A stretch of 64,000 bases of DNA from Streptomyces lydicus (lineage in GTDB: Bacteria > Actinomycetota > Actinomycetes > Streptomycetales > Streptomycetaceae): contig NZ_JNZA01000003.1 in the NCBI RefSeq assembly GCF_000717345.1, positions 62,001 to 126,000 on the forward strand, in the 5' to 3' direction. The position numbers and the translations under genes were made by a program. The notes beneath the pieces were generated by a model, which was not told the origin of the DNA, ran no database searches, and saw only the letters and a list, made by a program, of their open reading frames with translations. Shown here piece after piece: positions 1 to 9,986 of this stretch (within the stretch, counting starts at the first letter, position 1; each line of letters starts with the position of its first letter).

Positions 1-15
1 CGCCGTGTGCGGGGA

Positions 16-1341
16 TTACGCGGAGAGCTCCGCCGGCTCGCCCGCGTCCGCCGAGCGGATCGGCTCGCACACCACCGTGACGATCTTGTTCCGGCGGCCG
101 GCCGGGGACTCGGCGGTCAGCCGGAGCGCCTTCAGCCCGGCGTCGGCCGCGTACTCGGCGACATCGACCTCGGCGGTGGCACCGGCGATCGGCACCCGGC
201 CCAGCAGCTTGGCCAGCAGTCCGCCGACCGTTTCGACGTCCTCGTCGTCCAGCTCGGCCAGCCCGTACAGCTCTCCCAGGTCACCGATATCGAGGCGGGC
301 GGTGACGCGATAGCGGCCGTCACCGAGATCCTCGACCGGCGGCAATTCCCGGTCGTATTCATCGGTGATCTCGCCGACGATCTCTTCGAGGATGTCCTCG
401 ATGGTGACGATTCCGGCGGTGCCGCCGTATTCGTCGATGACCACGGCGACGTGATTGCGGTCCTGCTGCATTTCGCGCAGCAGATCACCGGCATTCTTCG
501 TGTCGGGCACGAAGACGGCGGGCCGCATGGCCGTGGAGACCAGCTCGGTCTCGGCGTCGCGGCTGATGTGCACCTTGCGGGCGAGGTCCTTGAGGTAGAC
601 CACGCCGACGATGTCGTCCTCGTTCTCGCCGGTCACCGGAATACGGGAGAAGCCGGAGCGCAGGGCGAGGGTCAGCGCCTGGCGGATGGTCTTGAAACGC
701 TCGACGGCGACCAGATCCGTACGCGGCACCATCACCTCGCGGACGAGGGTGTCGCCGAGCTGGAAGACGGAGTGCACCATCCGGCGCTCCTCGTCCTCGA
801 TCAGCGACTCCTGCTCCGCGAGGTCGACCAGCGAACGCAGCTCCGCCTCGGAGGCGAACGGGCCCTTGCGGAAGCCCTTGCCGGGCGTGAGGGCGTTGCC
901 GATGAGGATCAGCAGCTGCGGGATCGGGCCCATGATGCGGGCCAGCGGCAGCAGGACGTACGCCGCGACGGTGGCGGTGTTCAGCGGGTGCTGGCGGCCG
1001 ATCGTCCGCGGGGAGACGCCGACGGCCACGTAGGAGACCAGCACCATCACGGCGATGGCGACGGTCAGCGCCTGCCAGGTCTTGTCGAAGGAGCGCAGGC
1101 AGGCGTAGGTGACCAGCGCGCCGGCCGCCATCTCGCAGCCGACCCGCACCAGCAGCGCCACGTTGAGGTAGCGGGTGGGGTCGGCGGCGACCTGGGCGAG
1201 CTTGGCGCTGCCCCGGCGCCCGGAGCGGACCGCCTCCTCGGCCCGGAAGCTCGTGGTACGCGCCAGACCGGCCTCCGCGCAGGCGGCCAGCCAGGCGATC
1301 ACGATGAGCAGGACCGCGACGGCGATCAGCTGGGTGGTCAT
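16..1341 (-). CDS. CNNM/CorC-family membrane protein (DUF21 and CBS domains)
   Basis: A 441-residue protein of the HlyC/CorC (CNNM) family, thought to take part in divalent cation (Mg2+/Co2+) efflux or its control. The first 150 or so residues are hydrophobic with several membrane helices (DUF21), residues about 200-330 hold a pair of CBS motifs ([12 protein letters not shown] and the [21 protein letters not shown] signature), and the C-terminus is a CorC_HlyC domain. The ATG at 1341 opens directly with a membrane segment and lies 12 nt after the ybeY stop, so phoH-ybeY-this gene probably form one operon. That order is typical of actinobacteria. The family is clear from motifs; the transported ion cannot be read from sequence. 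Confidence 0.9.
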   Translation of the reverse strand: MTTQLIAVAVLLIVIAWLAACAEAGLARTTSFRAEEAVRSGRRGSAKLAQVAADPTRYLNVALLVRVGCEMAAGALVTYACLRSFDKTWQALTVAIAVMVLVSYVAVGVSPRTIGRQHPLNTATVAAYVLLPLARIMGPIPQLLILIGNALTPGKGFRKGPFASEAELRSLVDLAEQESLIEDEERRMVHSVFQLGDTLVREVMVPRTDLVAVERFKTIRQALTLALRSGFSRIPVTGENEDDIVGVVYLKDLARKVHISRDAETELVSTAMRPAVFVPDTKNAGDLLREMQQDRNHVAVVIDEYGGTAGIVTIEDILEEIVGEITDEYDRELPPVEDLGDGRYRVTARLDIGDLGELYGLAELDDEDVETVGGLLAKLLGRVPIAGATAEVDVAEYAADAGLKALRLTAESPAGRRNKIVTVVCEPIRSADAGEPAELSA

Positions 1342-1353
1342 CGCGGGCGCCCG

Positions 1354-1851
1354 TCAGGTGACGGTCGGGGCCGGCGAGGGGCCGGTCAGGCCCCGCTCCG
1401 TGCGCCAGCCGTCGACGATCGCCGCCTGGAGCCCGAACATCTCGGCCTTCTCGTCCGGCTCCTCGTGGTCGTAGCCGAGGAGGTGGAGCACACCGTGGAC
1501 GGTCAGCAGCTGGAGCTCCTCGTCCATGCTGTGCCCGGTCGGCGCCTCCTCGCCCTGCTTCTTGGCGACCTCCGGGCACAGCACGATGTCACCGAGGAGC
1601 CCCTGCGGGGGCTCCTCGTCGTCCTTGGCCGGCGGACGCAGCTCGTCCATCGGGAAGGACATGACATCGGTCGGACCCGGCAGGTCCATCCACTGCAGGT
1701 GGAGCTGCTCCATGGCCTCGTCGTCCACGACGATGACGGACAGCTCGGAGAGCGGGTGGATACGCATCCGGGCCAGGGCGTAGCGGGCGACGTCGAGGAT
1801 CGCCTGCTCGTCGACGTCCGTGCCGGACTCGTTGTTCACGTCGATGGACAT
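1354..1851 (-). CDS. ybeY: Endoribonuclease YbeY, 16S rRNA maturation factor
   Basis: A 165-residue YbeY protein, a zinc-dependent endoribonuclease acting in 16S rRNA 3'-end maturation and 70S quality control. The zinc-binding signature [16 protein letters not shown] near residues 120-135 supplies the three histidines of the family motif HGxLHLxGYDH. Translation could be extended upstream to 1938 but would overlap phoH; the ATG at 1851, reading [10 protein letters not shown], gives the normal family length and a 43-nt gap after phoH. Co-transcription with phoH and the downstream CorC-like gene is likely. The C-terminal tail of about 25 residues is poorly conserved. Confidence 0.95.
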   Translation of the reverse strand: MSIDVNNESGTDVDEQAILDVARYALARMRIHPLSELSVIVVDDEAMEQLHLQWMDLPGPTDVMSFPMDELRPPAKDDEEPPQGLLGDIVLCPEVAKKQGEEAPTGHSMDEELQLLTVHGVLHLLGYDHEEPDEKAEMFGLQAAIVDGWRTERGLTGPSPAPTVT

Positions 1852-1894
1852 GAGGGGAGTTGCTTCTCGCTTCTTGATCGCGCGGTGCTCGGGC

Positions 1895-2899
<1,005 letters not shown>

Positions 2900-3071
2900 A
2901 GGGTGGCCCAGTGGCCTGCTCAACCCCGTCCTTCGCTCATAAGACGTGCCCCTCTGAGGTGCCTGCCTGCACTGACTCCTTGCGCTACCAGGGTACGACG
3001 GTGCACCGACAAGCCCGAGGGCTTTTCCGCACCGCCCGGCCCGGCCGGCCGCAACGGGGGCCGGAGGGCTC

Positions 3072-4217
3072 TCAGGCCGGGTGGCGGAAGCCGAGCGTGG
3101 GGACGGCGCGGGCCAGCGGGGCGGGCCGGTAGGCCGCCGGCAGCACCTCGTCCAGGAAGGCGTACTGGCGGCGCAGCGCGCCCGGCGCCCCCGCCTCGTA
3201 CGTCCGCACCTGCTGCCACCAGGCCGCGATCTCCGCCCAGCCCGGCGCGGAGAGCGAGCCGCCGAACTCCTGCACCGACAGCGCGGCGCTCAGCCCCGCG
3301 AAGGCCAGCCGCTCGGCGAGCGGCCAGTCGGCCAGCGTGCCGGTCACGAACCCGGCGACGAAGACGTCGCCGGCGCCCGTCGGGTCCAGTGCCTGCACCG
3401 CGATGGCGGGCACCTCGGCGGTCTCCCCGGTCCGCCCGTCCACCGCGTAGGCGCCCTCCGAGCCGAGCGTGACGACCGCGAGCGGTACCAGGTCGGCGAG
3501 CTTGCGGGCGGCCGCGCGCGGGCAGTCCGTCCGCATGTAGCGCATCGCCTCCTCGGCGTTGGGCAGGAACGCCTCGCAGTGCTCCAGGTCGGCGAGGTCG
3601 GCCGGGTCCCAGCGGCCGCTGTCGTCCCAGCCCACGTCCGCGAAGAGGCGGCTGCCGCGGCCGGCCGCGCAGCCCAGCCAGCCCTCCCGGCGCCCCGGCA
3701 CCAGCGAGGCGACGCAGGCGCGGGACGGCGGCGGGCAGCCCGGCGCGTGCTTGCCGTCGAAGACGAAGTCCGGCGGCGGCGCCTCGTGGCCGTGCGACAC
3801 CATCGTGCGTTCGCCCTCGTACGCCATGGAGACGGTCACCGGGGAGTGCCAGCCGGGGACGGTGCGGGAGAGGGACAGGTCGATGCCCTCGCCCTGTTCG
3901 AGCGCCTCCCAGCAGTACTCGCCGTACTTGTCGTCGCCGAACGCCGCGGCGAGGGAGGTGCGCAGCCCCAGCCGGGCCAGCGCGGTGGCCATGTTGGCGA
4001 TGCCGCCCGGGCTGGAGCCCATGCCGCGGGCCCAGGACTCGGTGCCGCGGACCGGCGCGGAGTCCAGGCCGGTGAAGATGATGTCCAGGAAGACCGTGCC
4101 GGTGAGGTACACGTCGGTGCGCGGATCGCCGTCGGCGCGCACGGCGGCCAGCGGATCGAGGGCCGGTGGCACGGCGGCCGGGCCCGTGGGCGGATGGACA
4201 TCACCTCGGCTGCTCAC
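3072..4217 (-). CDS. PfkB-family carbohydrate kinase
   Basis: A 381-residue sugar kinase of the ribokinase/PfkB family. The C-terminal signature ALDPTGAGDVFVAGF holds the catalytic Asp and the anion-hole GAGD, and an N-terminal glycine motif (GGIANMATALARLG) belongs to the substrate-binding half. The GTG at 4217 is chosen because AGAGGGGC lies 7 nt upstream on the coding strand; the reading frame is open far beyond it but without a start site. It is divergent from a GH4 glycosidase with 66 nt between start codons, suggesting joint control of sugar uptake or breakdown. The actual sugar (hexose, ribose or other) cannot be assigned. Confidence 0.88.
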   Translation of the reverse strand: MSSRGDVHPPTGPAAVPPALDPLAAVRADGDPRTDVYLTGTVFLDIIFTGLDSAPVRGTESWARGMGSSPGGIANMATALARLGLRTSLAAAFGDDKYGEYCWEALEQGEGIDLSLSRTVPGWHSPVTVSMAYEGERTMVSHGHEAPPPDFVFDGKHAPGCPPPSRACVASLVPGRREGWLGCAAGRGSRLFADVGWDDSGRWDPADLADLEHCEAFLPNAEEAMRYMRTDCPRAAARKLADLVPLAVVTLGSEGAYAVDGRTGETAEVPAIAVQALDPTGAGDVFVAGFVTGTLADWPLAERLAFAGLSAALSVQEFGGSLSAPGWAEIAAWWQQVRTYEAGAPGALRRQYAFLDEVLPAAYRPAPLARAVPTLGFRHPA

Positions 4218-4237
4218 CGTGCACGCCCCTCTCGTAT

Positions 4238-4249
4238 CGGCACGTGCCG
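4238..4249. promoter_or_regulatory. 12-bp palindrome between the divergent kinase and glycosidase genes
   Basis: CGGCACGTGCCG is a perfect palindrome lying 21 nt from the kinase GTG and about 35 nt from the glycosidase ATG. Its place between two divergent sugar genes suggests an operator for a shared regulator. This is inference; a GC-rich genome produces such palindromes by chance. Confidence 0.35.
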
Positions 4250-4270
4250 CCAGTGTGCCTGATGCTGCGG

Positions 4271-4276
4271 TACGTT
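4271..4276 (+). promoter_or_regulatory. -10 box of a probable leaderless promoter for the GH4 gene
   Basis: TACGTT fits the actinobacterial -10 consensus TANNNT and ends 7 nt before the ATG at 4284. No Shine-Dalgarno sequence precedes that ATG, so transcription probably starts at or beside the start codon. No convincing -35 hexamer is visible. Confidence 0.45.
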
Positions 4277-4283
4277 CCGCCCC

Positions 4284-5621
4284 ATGAGGCTCACGATTCT
4301 CGGCGGGGGCGGCTTCCGGGTGCCGCTGGTCTACCGCGCGCTGCTGGACGACCCGGCGGGATCCGTCTCCGAGGTGGTGCTGCACGACACCGACGCCCGC
4401 CGGGTGGGAGTGATCGCCGAGGTGCTGACACGGCTGGCGCACGGCCACCGGGCGCCGGTGCCGGTACGGGTCGCCCACGGTCTGGACGAGGCGCTGACCG
4501 GCGCCGACTTCGTCTTCTCCGCGATACGGGTGGGCGGTACGGCCGGCCGGATCCGCGACGAGCGGATCCCGCTCGCCGAGGGCGTGCTCGGCCAGGAGAC
4601 GGTCGGCGCGGGCGGCGTCCTCTACGGCCTGCGGACGATCCCGGTGGCGGTGGACATCGCCGAACGGGTCGCCCGGCTCGCCCCGAACGCCTGGGTCATC
4701 AACTTCACCAACCCGGCGGGCATGGTCACCGAGGCGATGTCGCAGGTGCTCGGCGACCGCGTCATCGGGATCTGCGACTCCCCCGTGGGGCTGGTGCGCC
4801 GGGCGGCGCGGGCGGCCGGAGCGGACCCGTCGGCCTTCGCGAGCGGCCGGATCGGCTACGACTACGTCGGCCTCAACCACCTCGGCTGGCTGCGGTCGTT
4901 GACGCTGGACGGCACCGAACTGCTGCCGCGGCTGCTCGCCGACGACACCGCGCTGGGCTCCTTCGAGGAGGGCCGGCTGTTCGGCGCGGAGTGGCTGCGC
5001 ACCCTCGGCGCGCTCCCCAACGAGTACCTGCACTACTACTACTTCCGCCGCGAGACGCTCGATTCGGTGCGCGACACCCCGGAGACCCGCGGCGAGTTCC
5101 TCGACCAGCAGCAGGGCGGCTTCTTCGAACGGGCCGCGGCGGGCGGCGGCCCGGAGGCGGCGTACGCGCTGTGGGAGCGGACCCGGCTGGAGCGCGAGGA
5201 GACGTACATGGCGCACAGCCGGGAGGCCAGCGGCGGCTGGCAGCGCGACAGCCACGACCTGGAGGGCGGCGGCTACGACCGGGTGGCGCTGGCGCTGATG
5301 CACGCCATCGTGGGCGACAGCGGGACCCGGCTGATCCTCAACGTCCGCAACGGGACGACGGTGCCGCAGCTGGCGCCGGACGCGATCGTGGAGACGGTGT
5401 GCGAGGTGACCGCGCGCGGCGCCCGGCCGCTGCCCTGCGCGCCGCTGCGCGAGGACCAGTTGGGGCTGATGCTCCAGGTCAAGGCGGTGGAGCGGGCGGC
5501 CGTCGAGGCGGCCCTGTTCAAGGACCGGGGCGCGGCGCTGCGGGCGCTGGCGCTGCATCCGCTGGTGGACTCCCCCGCGGTGGCCGCCCGCATCCTTCAG
5601 CGGGCGGCCAAGGAGGCGTGA
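4284..5621 (+). CDS. Glycoside hydrolase family 4 (6-phospho-beta-glucosidase-like)
   Basis: A 445-residue GH4 enzyme. This family hydrolyses (phospho)glycosides by an NAD+- and Mn2+-dependent oxidation-elimination route rather than direct hydrolysis. The N-terminal Rossmann motif ILGGGGFRVPL binds NAD+, INFTNPAGMVTEA and GICDSP are the family motifs (Asn and metal-binding Cys near residue 164), and LNHLGW supplies the metal-binding His. The best match is the 6-phospho-beta-glucosidase subgroup, but GH4 also contains alpha-glucosidases and alpha-galactosidases. Divergent from the PfkB kinase; a phosphorylated disaccharide pathway would fit the pair. The start is supported by the leaderless -10 box. 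Confidence 0.9.
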   Translation: MRLTILGGGGFRVPLVYRALLDDPAGSVSEVVLHDTDARRVGVIAEVLTRLAHGHRAPVPVRVAHGLDEALTGADFVFSAIRVGGTAGRIRDERIPLAEGVLGQETVGAGGVLYGLRTIPVAVDIAERVARLAPNAWVINFTNPAGMVTEAMSQVLGDRVIGICDSPVGLVRRAARAAGADPSAFASGRIGYDYVGLNHLGWLRSLTLDGTELLPRLLADDTALGSFEEGRLFGAEWLRTLGALPNEYLHYYYFRRETLDSVRDTPETRGEFLDQQQGGFFERAAAGGGPEAAYALWERTRLEREETYMAHSREASGGWQRDSHDLEGGGYDRVALALMHAIVGDSGTRLILNVRNGTTVPQLAPDAIVETVCEVTARGARPLPCAPLREDQLGLMLQVKAVERAAVEAALFKDRGAALRALALHPLVDSPAVAARILQRAAKEA

Positions 5622-5640
5622 GGGGCCCGTCCCGGGGCGT

Positions 5641-6270
5641 TCAGTGGCCGCGGGCGATCCACTCGTCCAGGTGCGGGGCCTCCGCTCCGATCGTCGTCGG
5701 GTCACCGTGACCGGTCAGCACCCGCGTACCGGGCGGCAGCGTCAGCAACCGCTCCCGGATCGACCCGACGATCGTCGGGAAGTCGGAGAACGACCGTCCG
5801 GTGGCGCCCGGGCCGCCCTGGAAGAGCGTGTCGCCGGTGAAGACGGCCCCCAGCTCGGGCGCGTGGAGGCAGACCGCGCCCGGCGCGTGGCCGGGCGTGT
5901 GCAGCACCCGCAGGTCGGTCCCCGCGATGGTCAGCACCTGGCCGTCCGCCAGCTCCGCGTCCGGCGCGGTGTCCGGGTGGGTCATCTTCCACAGCGGCAG
6001 GTCGGCGGGGTGCAGATGGATCCGCGCCCCGGTGCGGGAGGCCAGCGCCGGGGCGGCGTCGATGTGGTCGTTGTGTGCGTGCGTGCAGATGATCGCGCGC
6101 AGCGTCCGGCCGCCGAGGGCCGTGAGGATGGCGTCGGCGTCGTGGGCGGCGTCGATGACGATCGCCTCGTCGTCGTTGCCGACGATCCAGACGTTGTTGT
6201 CGACGTCCCAGGTGCCGCCGTCGAGGGAGAAGGTGCCGGAGGTGACCAGGTGGTCGATGCGGGCCGCCAT
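5641..6270 (-). CDS. MBL-fold hydrolase (glyoxalase II-like), partner of mycothiol dehydrogenase
   Basis: A 209-residue metallo-beta-lactamase-fold hydrolase. The metal motif THAHNDHID (HxHxDH), the later histidine in HTPGHAPGAVCLH, the aspartate in FTGDTLFQGG and the terminal GHGDPTTIG histidine give the full dinuclear site of glyoxalase II-type thioesterases. Its ATG overlaps the stop of the mycothiol dehydrogenase gene (ATGA), so the two are translationally coupled. By context it probably hydrolyses a mycothiol thioester such as S-formylmycothiol, completing formaldehyde oxidation; that substrate is inferred from the neighbour, not proven by sequence. Confidence 0.85.
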   Translation of the reverse strand: MAARIDHLVTSGTFSLDGGTWDVDNNVWIVGNDDEAIVIDAAHDADAILTALGGRTLRAIICTHAHNDHIDAAPALASRTGARIHLHPADLPLWKMTHPDTAPDAELADGQVLTIAGTDLRVLHTPGHAPGAVCLHAPELGAVFTGDTLFQGGPGATGRSFSDFPTIVGSIRERLLTLPPGTRVLTGHGDPTTIGAEAPHLDEWIARGH

Positions 6271-7355
6271 CAGAACGTCACCACCGAACGCAGGACGTCA
6301 CCGGCGTGCATCCGCTCGAAAGCCTTCTCCACGTCGTCGATGCCGATGGTCTCGGTGACGAACGCGGCGAGGTCGATCCGGCCCTGCTGGTGCAGGTCGA
6401 TGAGCATCGGGAAGTCGCGGGACGGCAGACAGTCGCCGTACCAGGAGGACTTGAGGGCGCCGCCGCGGCCGAAGACGTCCAGCAGGGGAAGTTCCAGGGT
6501 CATCTCGGGGGTGGGCACACCCACCAGGACGACGGTGCCGGCGAGGTCGCGGGCGTAGAACGCCTGCCGGTACGTCTCGGGCCGGCCGACCGCGTCGATG
6601 ACGACGTCCGCGCCGAAGCCGCCGGTCAGCTCGCGGATCGCCTCGACGGGGTCGGTGGTGCGGGAGTTGACGGTGTGGGTGGCACCCATGGAACGCGCGG
6701 TGGTCAGCTTGCGGTCGTCGATGTCCACCGCAATGATCTTGGAAGCGCCGGCCAGGTACGAGCCGACCACCGCCGCGTCCCCGACACCGCCGCAGCCGAT
6801 CACCGCGACCGCGTCGCCGCGCCCCACCCGGCCGGTGTTGAGGGCGGCGCCGATGCCCGCCATCACCCCGCAGCCCAGCAGACCCGCCACCGCGGGCGAC
6901 ACCTCCGGGTCGACCTTGGTGCACTGCCCGGCGGCGACCAGCGTCTTGTCGGCGAAGGCGCCGATGCCGAGCGCGGGGGTCAGCTCGGTGCCGTCCTTCA
7001 GCGTCATCTTCTGCTCGGCGTTGTGCGTGTCGAAGCAGTACTGCGGGCGGCCGCGCCGGCAGGCCCGGCACTGACCGCACACCGCGCGCCAGTTGAGGAC
7101 GACGAAGTCACCGGGCGCGATCTCCGTGACCCCCGCACCGACCGACTCCACGACGCCGGACGCCTCGTGCCCGAGCAGGAACGGGAAGTCGTCGTTGATG
7201 CCGCCCTGCTTGTAGTGCAGATCGGTGTGGCACACCCCGCACGCCTGGACCTTCACCACGGCCTCGCCGGGGCCCGGATCCGGCACCAGGATCGTTTCCA
7301 CCCGCACCGGTTCGTTCTTCCCCGGCGCGATCACGCCGCGCACTTCCTGTGCCAT
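6270..7355 (-). CDS. mscR: S-(hydroxymethyl)mycothiol dehydrogenase (formaldehyde detoxification)
   Basis: A 361-residue zinc-dependent class III-type alcohol dehydrogenase. The catalytic-zinc motif [14 protein letters not shown] and GHEASGVVE, the four-cysteine structural-zinc loop [15 protein letters not shown], and the NAD-binding [12 protein letters not shown] are all present. The [16 protein letters not shown] region is characteristic of NAD/mycothiol-dependent formaldehyde dehydrogenase (MscR/AdhE2). I use the ATG at 7355 because AAAGGGG lies 8-9 nt upstream; the in-frame TTG at 7373 overlaps that ribosome-binding site. First gene of a two-gene operon with the MBL hydrolase. It may also act as an S-nitrosomycothiol reductase, as in mycobacteria. 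Confidence 0.92.
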   Translation of the reverse strand: MAQEVRGVIAPGKNEPVRVETILVPDPGPGEAVVKVQACGVCHTDLHYKQGGINDDFPFLLGHEASGVVESVGAGVTEIAPGDFVVLNWRAVCGQCRACRRGRPQYCFDTHNAEQKMTLKDGTELTPALGIGAFADKTLVAAGQCTKVDPEVSPAVAGLLGCGVMAGIGAALNTGRVGRGDAVAVIGCGGVGDAAVVGSYLAGASKIIAVDIDDRKLTTARSMGATHTVNSRTTDPVEAIRELTGGFGADVVIDAVGRPETYRQAFYARDLAGTVVLVGVPTPEMTLELPLLDVFGRGGALKSSWYGDCLPSRDFPMLIDLHQQGRIDLAAFVTETIGIDDVEKAFERMHAGDVLRSVVTF

Positions 7356-7533
7356 CGGAACAGCCCCTTTCAAAGATCACGTACGGGACCACTGTGGCGC
7401 ACCGCCACTGAGCCGTGCCTCACCGTACGCGTGCCGGGCGACCTGGCACAGGACCTCGGCCGGGTCCGTGATCACCGGCCGGGGCCCGGTGCCGGATCGC
7501 CCGCGCGGGCGGCCCGGCGGGCGGGCGAGCCGG

Positions 7534-8889
7534 TCACCAGCGCGGGACGGCGGGGGCGGTCCAGCCGGGGTCGGCGCGCCGCATCGCCGCGGCGTCGTCG
7601 CGGTCGCGCAGGGTGCCGTCGTCGGCCAGCCACCGGCGGTGCAGCACGGCGAGCCGGTCGCGGTCGAGCTCGACGCCGAGGCCGGGGGCGTCGCCGACCG
7701 TCACCCGGCCGTCGTGGAAGGCGAGCCGCTCGGTGAGGACGTCCTCGGTCTGCCAGGGGTAATGGCTGTCGCAGGCGTACCGGAGACCGGGCAGCGTCGC
7801 GGCGACCTGGGTCATCGCGGCGAGGCTGATGCCGAGGTGGGTGTTGGAGTGCATGGACACCCCGACGCCGAACGCGGCGCAGACGGCCGCGAGTTCACGG
7901 GTCGCGCGCAGCCCGCCCCAGTAGTGGTGGTCGGAGAGCACGATTTGGACGGCGTCCCGGGTGAACGCCTCGGCGATCTCGCCGAAGGTGGTCACGCACA
8001 TGTTGGTGGCCAGCGGCAGCCGCGCCCCGCCGGGCGGTGTGCCCGGCCCGCCGCCGGGACCCGTACCGCCCAGTGCGGCCGCCACCTCCGCCATGCGGGC
8101 CGTGCCGCTCACCGGGTCCTCCAGATACTCCAGGACGTCCCCCAGTTCCTCCGCGACCGCGAGCGCGGTCGCCACGCTCCAGGCGCCGTTGGGGTCCAGC
8201 CGCAGCGGCCGGCCGGGGAACGCCTCGGCCAGCGCCTTGATCGCCGCGACCTCCTGCGCCGGCTCGAACACCCCGCCCTTGAGCTTGAAGGACGTGAAGC
8301 CGTAGGTGTCGGCGAACCGGCGGGCCTGGGCGACGACTCCGGCCGGGTCCAGCGCCGCGCCCCAGTCGTCGCGCTCGCCCCGGCCGTCCGGGTGCGCGGC
8401 CCAGCGGTAGAAGAGGTAGGCGCTGTACTCCACCGTGTCGCGGACCTTGCCGCCGAGCAGGGCGTGGACGGGCAGGCCGACGGCCTTGCCCCAGGCGTCC
8501 AGGCAGGCGACCTCGAACCCGGAGAGGACCGAGAGCCGCAGCTTGTCGGCGGTCCGGACGCCGCGCAGCCCGCCGACGTCCACCGCGTCCGGGCCGGTCG
8601 CGGCGGCCGCGTCCCCGCAGACCTCGGCGGCGAGGGCGGGCAGGCCGTTCAGGTCCGTGACCGAACGGCCGATCAGCGACCCCGCCAACGGCTTCGCCAA
8701 CTCCAGGTACCCGGCGTCCCCGTACGTCTCACCGAGTCCCGTGACGCCGCGCTCGGTGACCACCTCGATGATCAGGCGAGGGGTGTACGGCTGGTGCACA
8801 CCCTGGGTGTTCAGCAGGGGCGGATCGGCCACCAGGACCGGGGTGAGCCGGACCTCGGCGAGGGCGAGGGCGTTCTCACGGTCGGTCAT
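7534..8889 (-). CDS. gudD: Glucarate dehydratase-type enolase-superfamily enzyme
   Basis: A 451-residue mandelate racemase/muconate lactonizing-subgroup enzyme that best fits D-glucarate dehydratase, forming 5-keto-4-deoxyglucarate. Key sites are visible in order: the Lys pair in FKLKGG, metal ligands in LDPNGAW and LEDP, ATNM, the SDHHYWGG stretch and the catalytic His in SMHSNTHLGIS. The ATG at 8889 has AGGAG 8 nt upstream; earlier in-frame starts lack one. There is a Gly/Pro-rich loop (GTGPGGGPGTPPGG) between the third metal ligand and ATNM that I would not expect in enterobacterial enzymes. The gene stands alone with its own upstream region. Confidence 0.88.
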   Translation of the reverse strand: MTDRENALALAEVRLTPVLVADPPLLNTQGVHQPYTPRLIIEVVTERGVTGLGETYGDAGYLELAKPLAGSLIGRSVTDLNGLPALAAEVCGDAAAATGPDAVDVGGLRGVRTADKLRLSVLSGFEVACLDAWGKAVGLPVHALLGGKVRDTVEYSAYLFYRWAAHPDGRGERDDWGAALDPAGVVAQARRFADTYGFTSFKLKGGVFEPAQEVAAIKALAEAFPGRPLRLDPNGAWSVATALAVAEELGDVLEYLEDPVSGTARMAEVAAALGGTGPGGGPGTPPGGARLPLATNMCVTTFGEIAEAFTRDAVQIVLSDHHYWGGLRATRELAAVCAAFGVGVSMHSNTHLGISLAAMTQVAATLPGLRYACDSHYPWQTEDVLTERLAFHDGRVTVGDAPGLGVELDRDRLAVLHRRWLADDGTLRDRDDAAAMRRADPGWTAPAVPRW

Positions 8890-8921
8890 CCGCAGGCTCC
8901 TACGAGGACGGCAATGTTCCT

Positions 8922-8931
8922 GTATACGTAT
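8922..8931. promoter_or_regulatory. Overlapping palindromes upstream of the glucarate dehydratase gene
   Basis: GTATACGTAT contains two interlocked palindromes (GTATAC and ATACGTAT) about 33 nt upstream of the gudD ATG. Its A+T content contrasts with the surroundings. GntR/FadR-type regulators of sugar-acid genes often use GTATAC-like cores, so this is a plausible operator; no regulator gene is adjacent. Confidence 0.35.
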
Positions 8932-9127
8932 GGAGTTCATGCATGCGGTTGGAGCCTAGGGATCGCGCGATCGGGCCGTCAAGCGCCCCGGCCGCACCAC
9001 CCCACCGGTGCGCACCCTGACCACCTGCCAGGCTTTGCCAATCATTGAATCTTCGCGCGTAGATAGCGATATAACGCTCTGTTAAACCTACCGATGACCA
9101 CTCGCGCCACCCCCGAAGGAGCCGCGC

Positions 9128-9943
9128 ATGCCGCGCCCCGATCGCTTCCGTCCCGCCCTCTCCCGTCGCGCCCGTCTCGGCGCCGCGACGGTCGCCGCCC
9201 TCGTGGCCGGCACCGCCGTCTTCGGTATCGGCCAGGCCACCGCCGAACACTCCGTGCCGCGCACCGACAAGGAGATCCCGAACCTCACCCAGGTCCAGGA
9301 CAAGATCAAGGCGTACTACGGCGACACGGTCACGGCCGACGGCGAGCACTACGCCTCCCCGCGCAGCAACTACGCCCGCCAGGTCCACGGCATCGAGGCC
9401 AAGGCCCGCGCCTACCTGACCAAGGCCCTCGCCAAAAACACCCTGAGCGGCAAGAAGGCCAAGCCGGCCATCGTCCTCGACATCGACGACACCACCCTGC
9501 TCACGTACAACTACGAGCTCCAGGTCGGCTTCCACTTCACCCCGGAGAGCCAGGACAAGTACCTGGAGAGCACCGACATGGACCCGGTCTTCGGCATGAA
9601 CCGGCTCGTCAACTGGGCGCACGACAAGGGCGCCGAGGTCTTCTTCCTCACCGGCCGCAAGGAAGCGCAGCGCGACTGGAGCGTCCGCAACCTCAAGAAC
9701 GTCGGCTACGACGTGGCGCTGGACCGCCGCCACGTCTACCTGAAGGACAAGGAGCACCCGCCGGCGTACCTGCCCTGCGGTGCCGCCTGCACGACCATCG
9801 AGTACAAGTCGGGCACCCGCAAGCACATCGAGTCGCTCGGCTACAACATCGTCGCCAACTTCGGCGACCAGTACAGCGATCTGAGCGGCGGGGCCGGGGA
9901 CCGGACCTTCAAGCTGCCGAACCCGATGTACTACCTGCCGTAG
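9128..9943 (+). CDS. Secreted HAD-superfamily acid phosphatase (class B/P4 type)
   Basis: A 271-residue exported acid phosphatase of the class B / lipoprotein e(P4)-like HAD group (PF03767). Residues 1-40 form a signal peptide (RRARLGAATVAALVAGTAV followed by an Ala-rich cut region near QATAEHS). The HAD nucleophile motif VLDIDDTTLLTYN is intact, with FFLTGRKE as motif II and NFGDQYSDL as motif III. Such enzymes release phosphate from nucleoside monophosphates and other esters outside the cell. No lipobox cysteine is seen, so it is probably freely secreted. It is convergent with rnz. Confidence 0.88.
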   Translation: MPRPDRFRPALSRRARLGAATVAALVAGTAVFGIGQATAEHSVPRTDKEIPNLTQVQDKIKAYYGDTVTADGEHYASPRSNYARQVHGIEAKARAYLTKALAKNTLSGKKAKPAIVLDIDDTTLLTYNYELQVGFHFTPESQDKYLESTDMDPVFGMNRLVNWAHDKGAEVFFLTGRKEAQRDWSVRNLKNVGYDVALDRRHVYLKDKEHPPAYLPCGAACTTIEYKSGTRKHIESLGYNIVANFGDQYSDLSGGAGDRTFKLPNPMYYLP

Positions 9944-9956
9944 GGCAGGGGGGCGT

Positions 9957-9986
9957 GCGCCCGGCGGGCCGTCCTCCGCCGGGCGC
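9957..9986. terminator. Hairpin between convergent phosphatase and rnz genes
   Basis: A perfect 11-bp stem, GCGCCCGGCGG paired with CCGCCGGGCGC, has an 8-nt loop and fills the gap between two convergent genes. It lacks a clear U-tract, as is common in Streptomyces terminators, and may serve both strands. Confidence 0.6.

Noticed and set aside
3072..9127. A horizontally acquired sugar-utilisation island
   Set aside because: No transporter, regulator, tRNA or mobile gene flanks it and codon use looks like the rest of the window.
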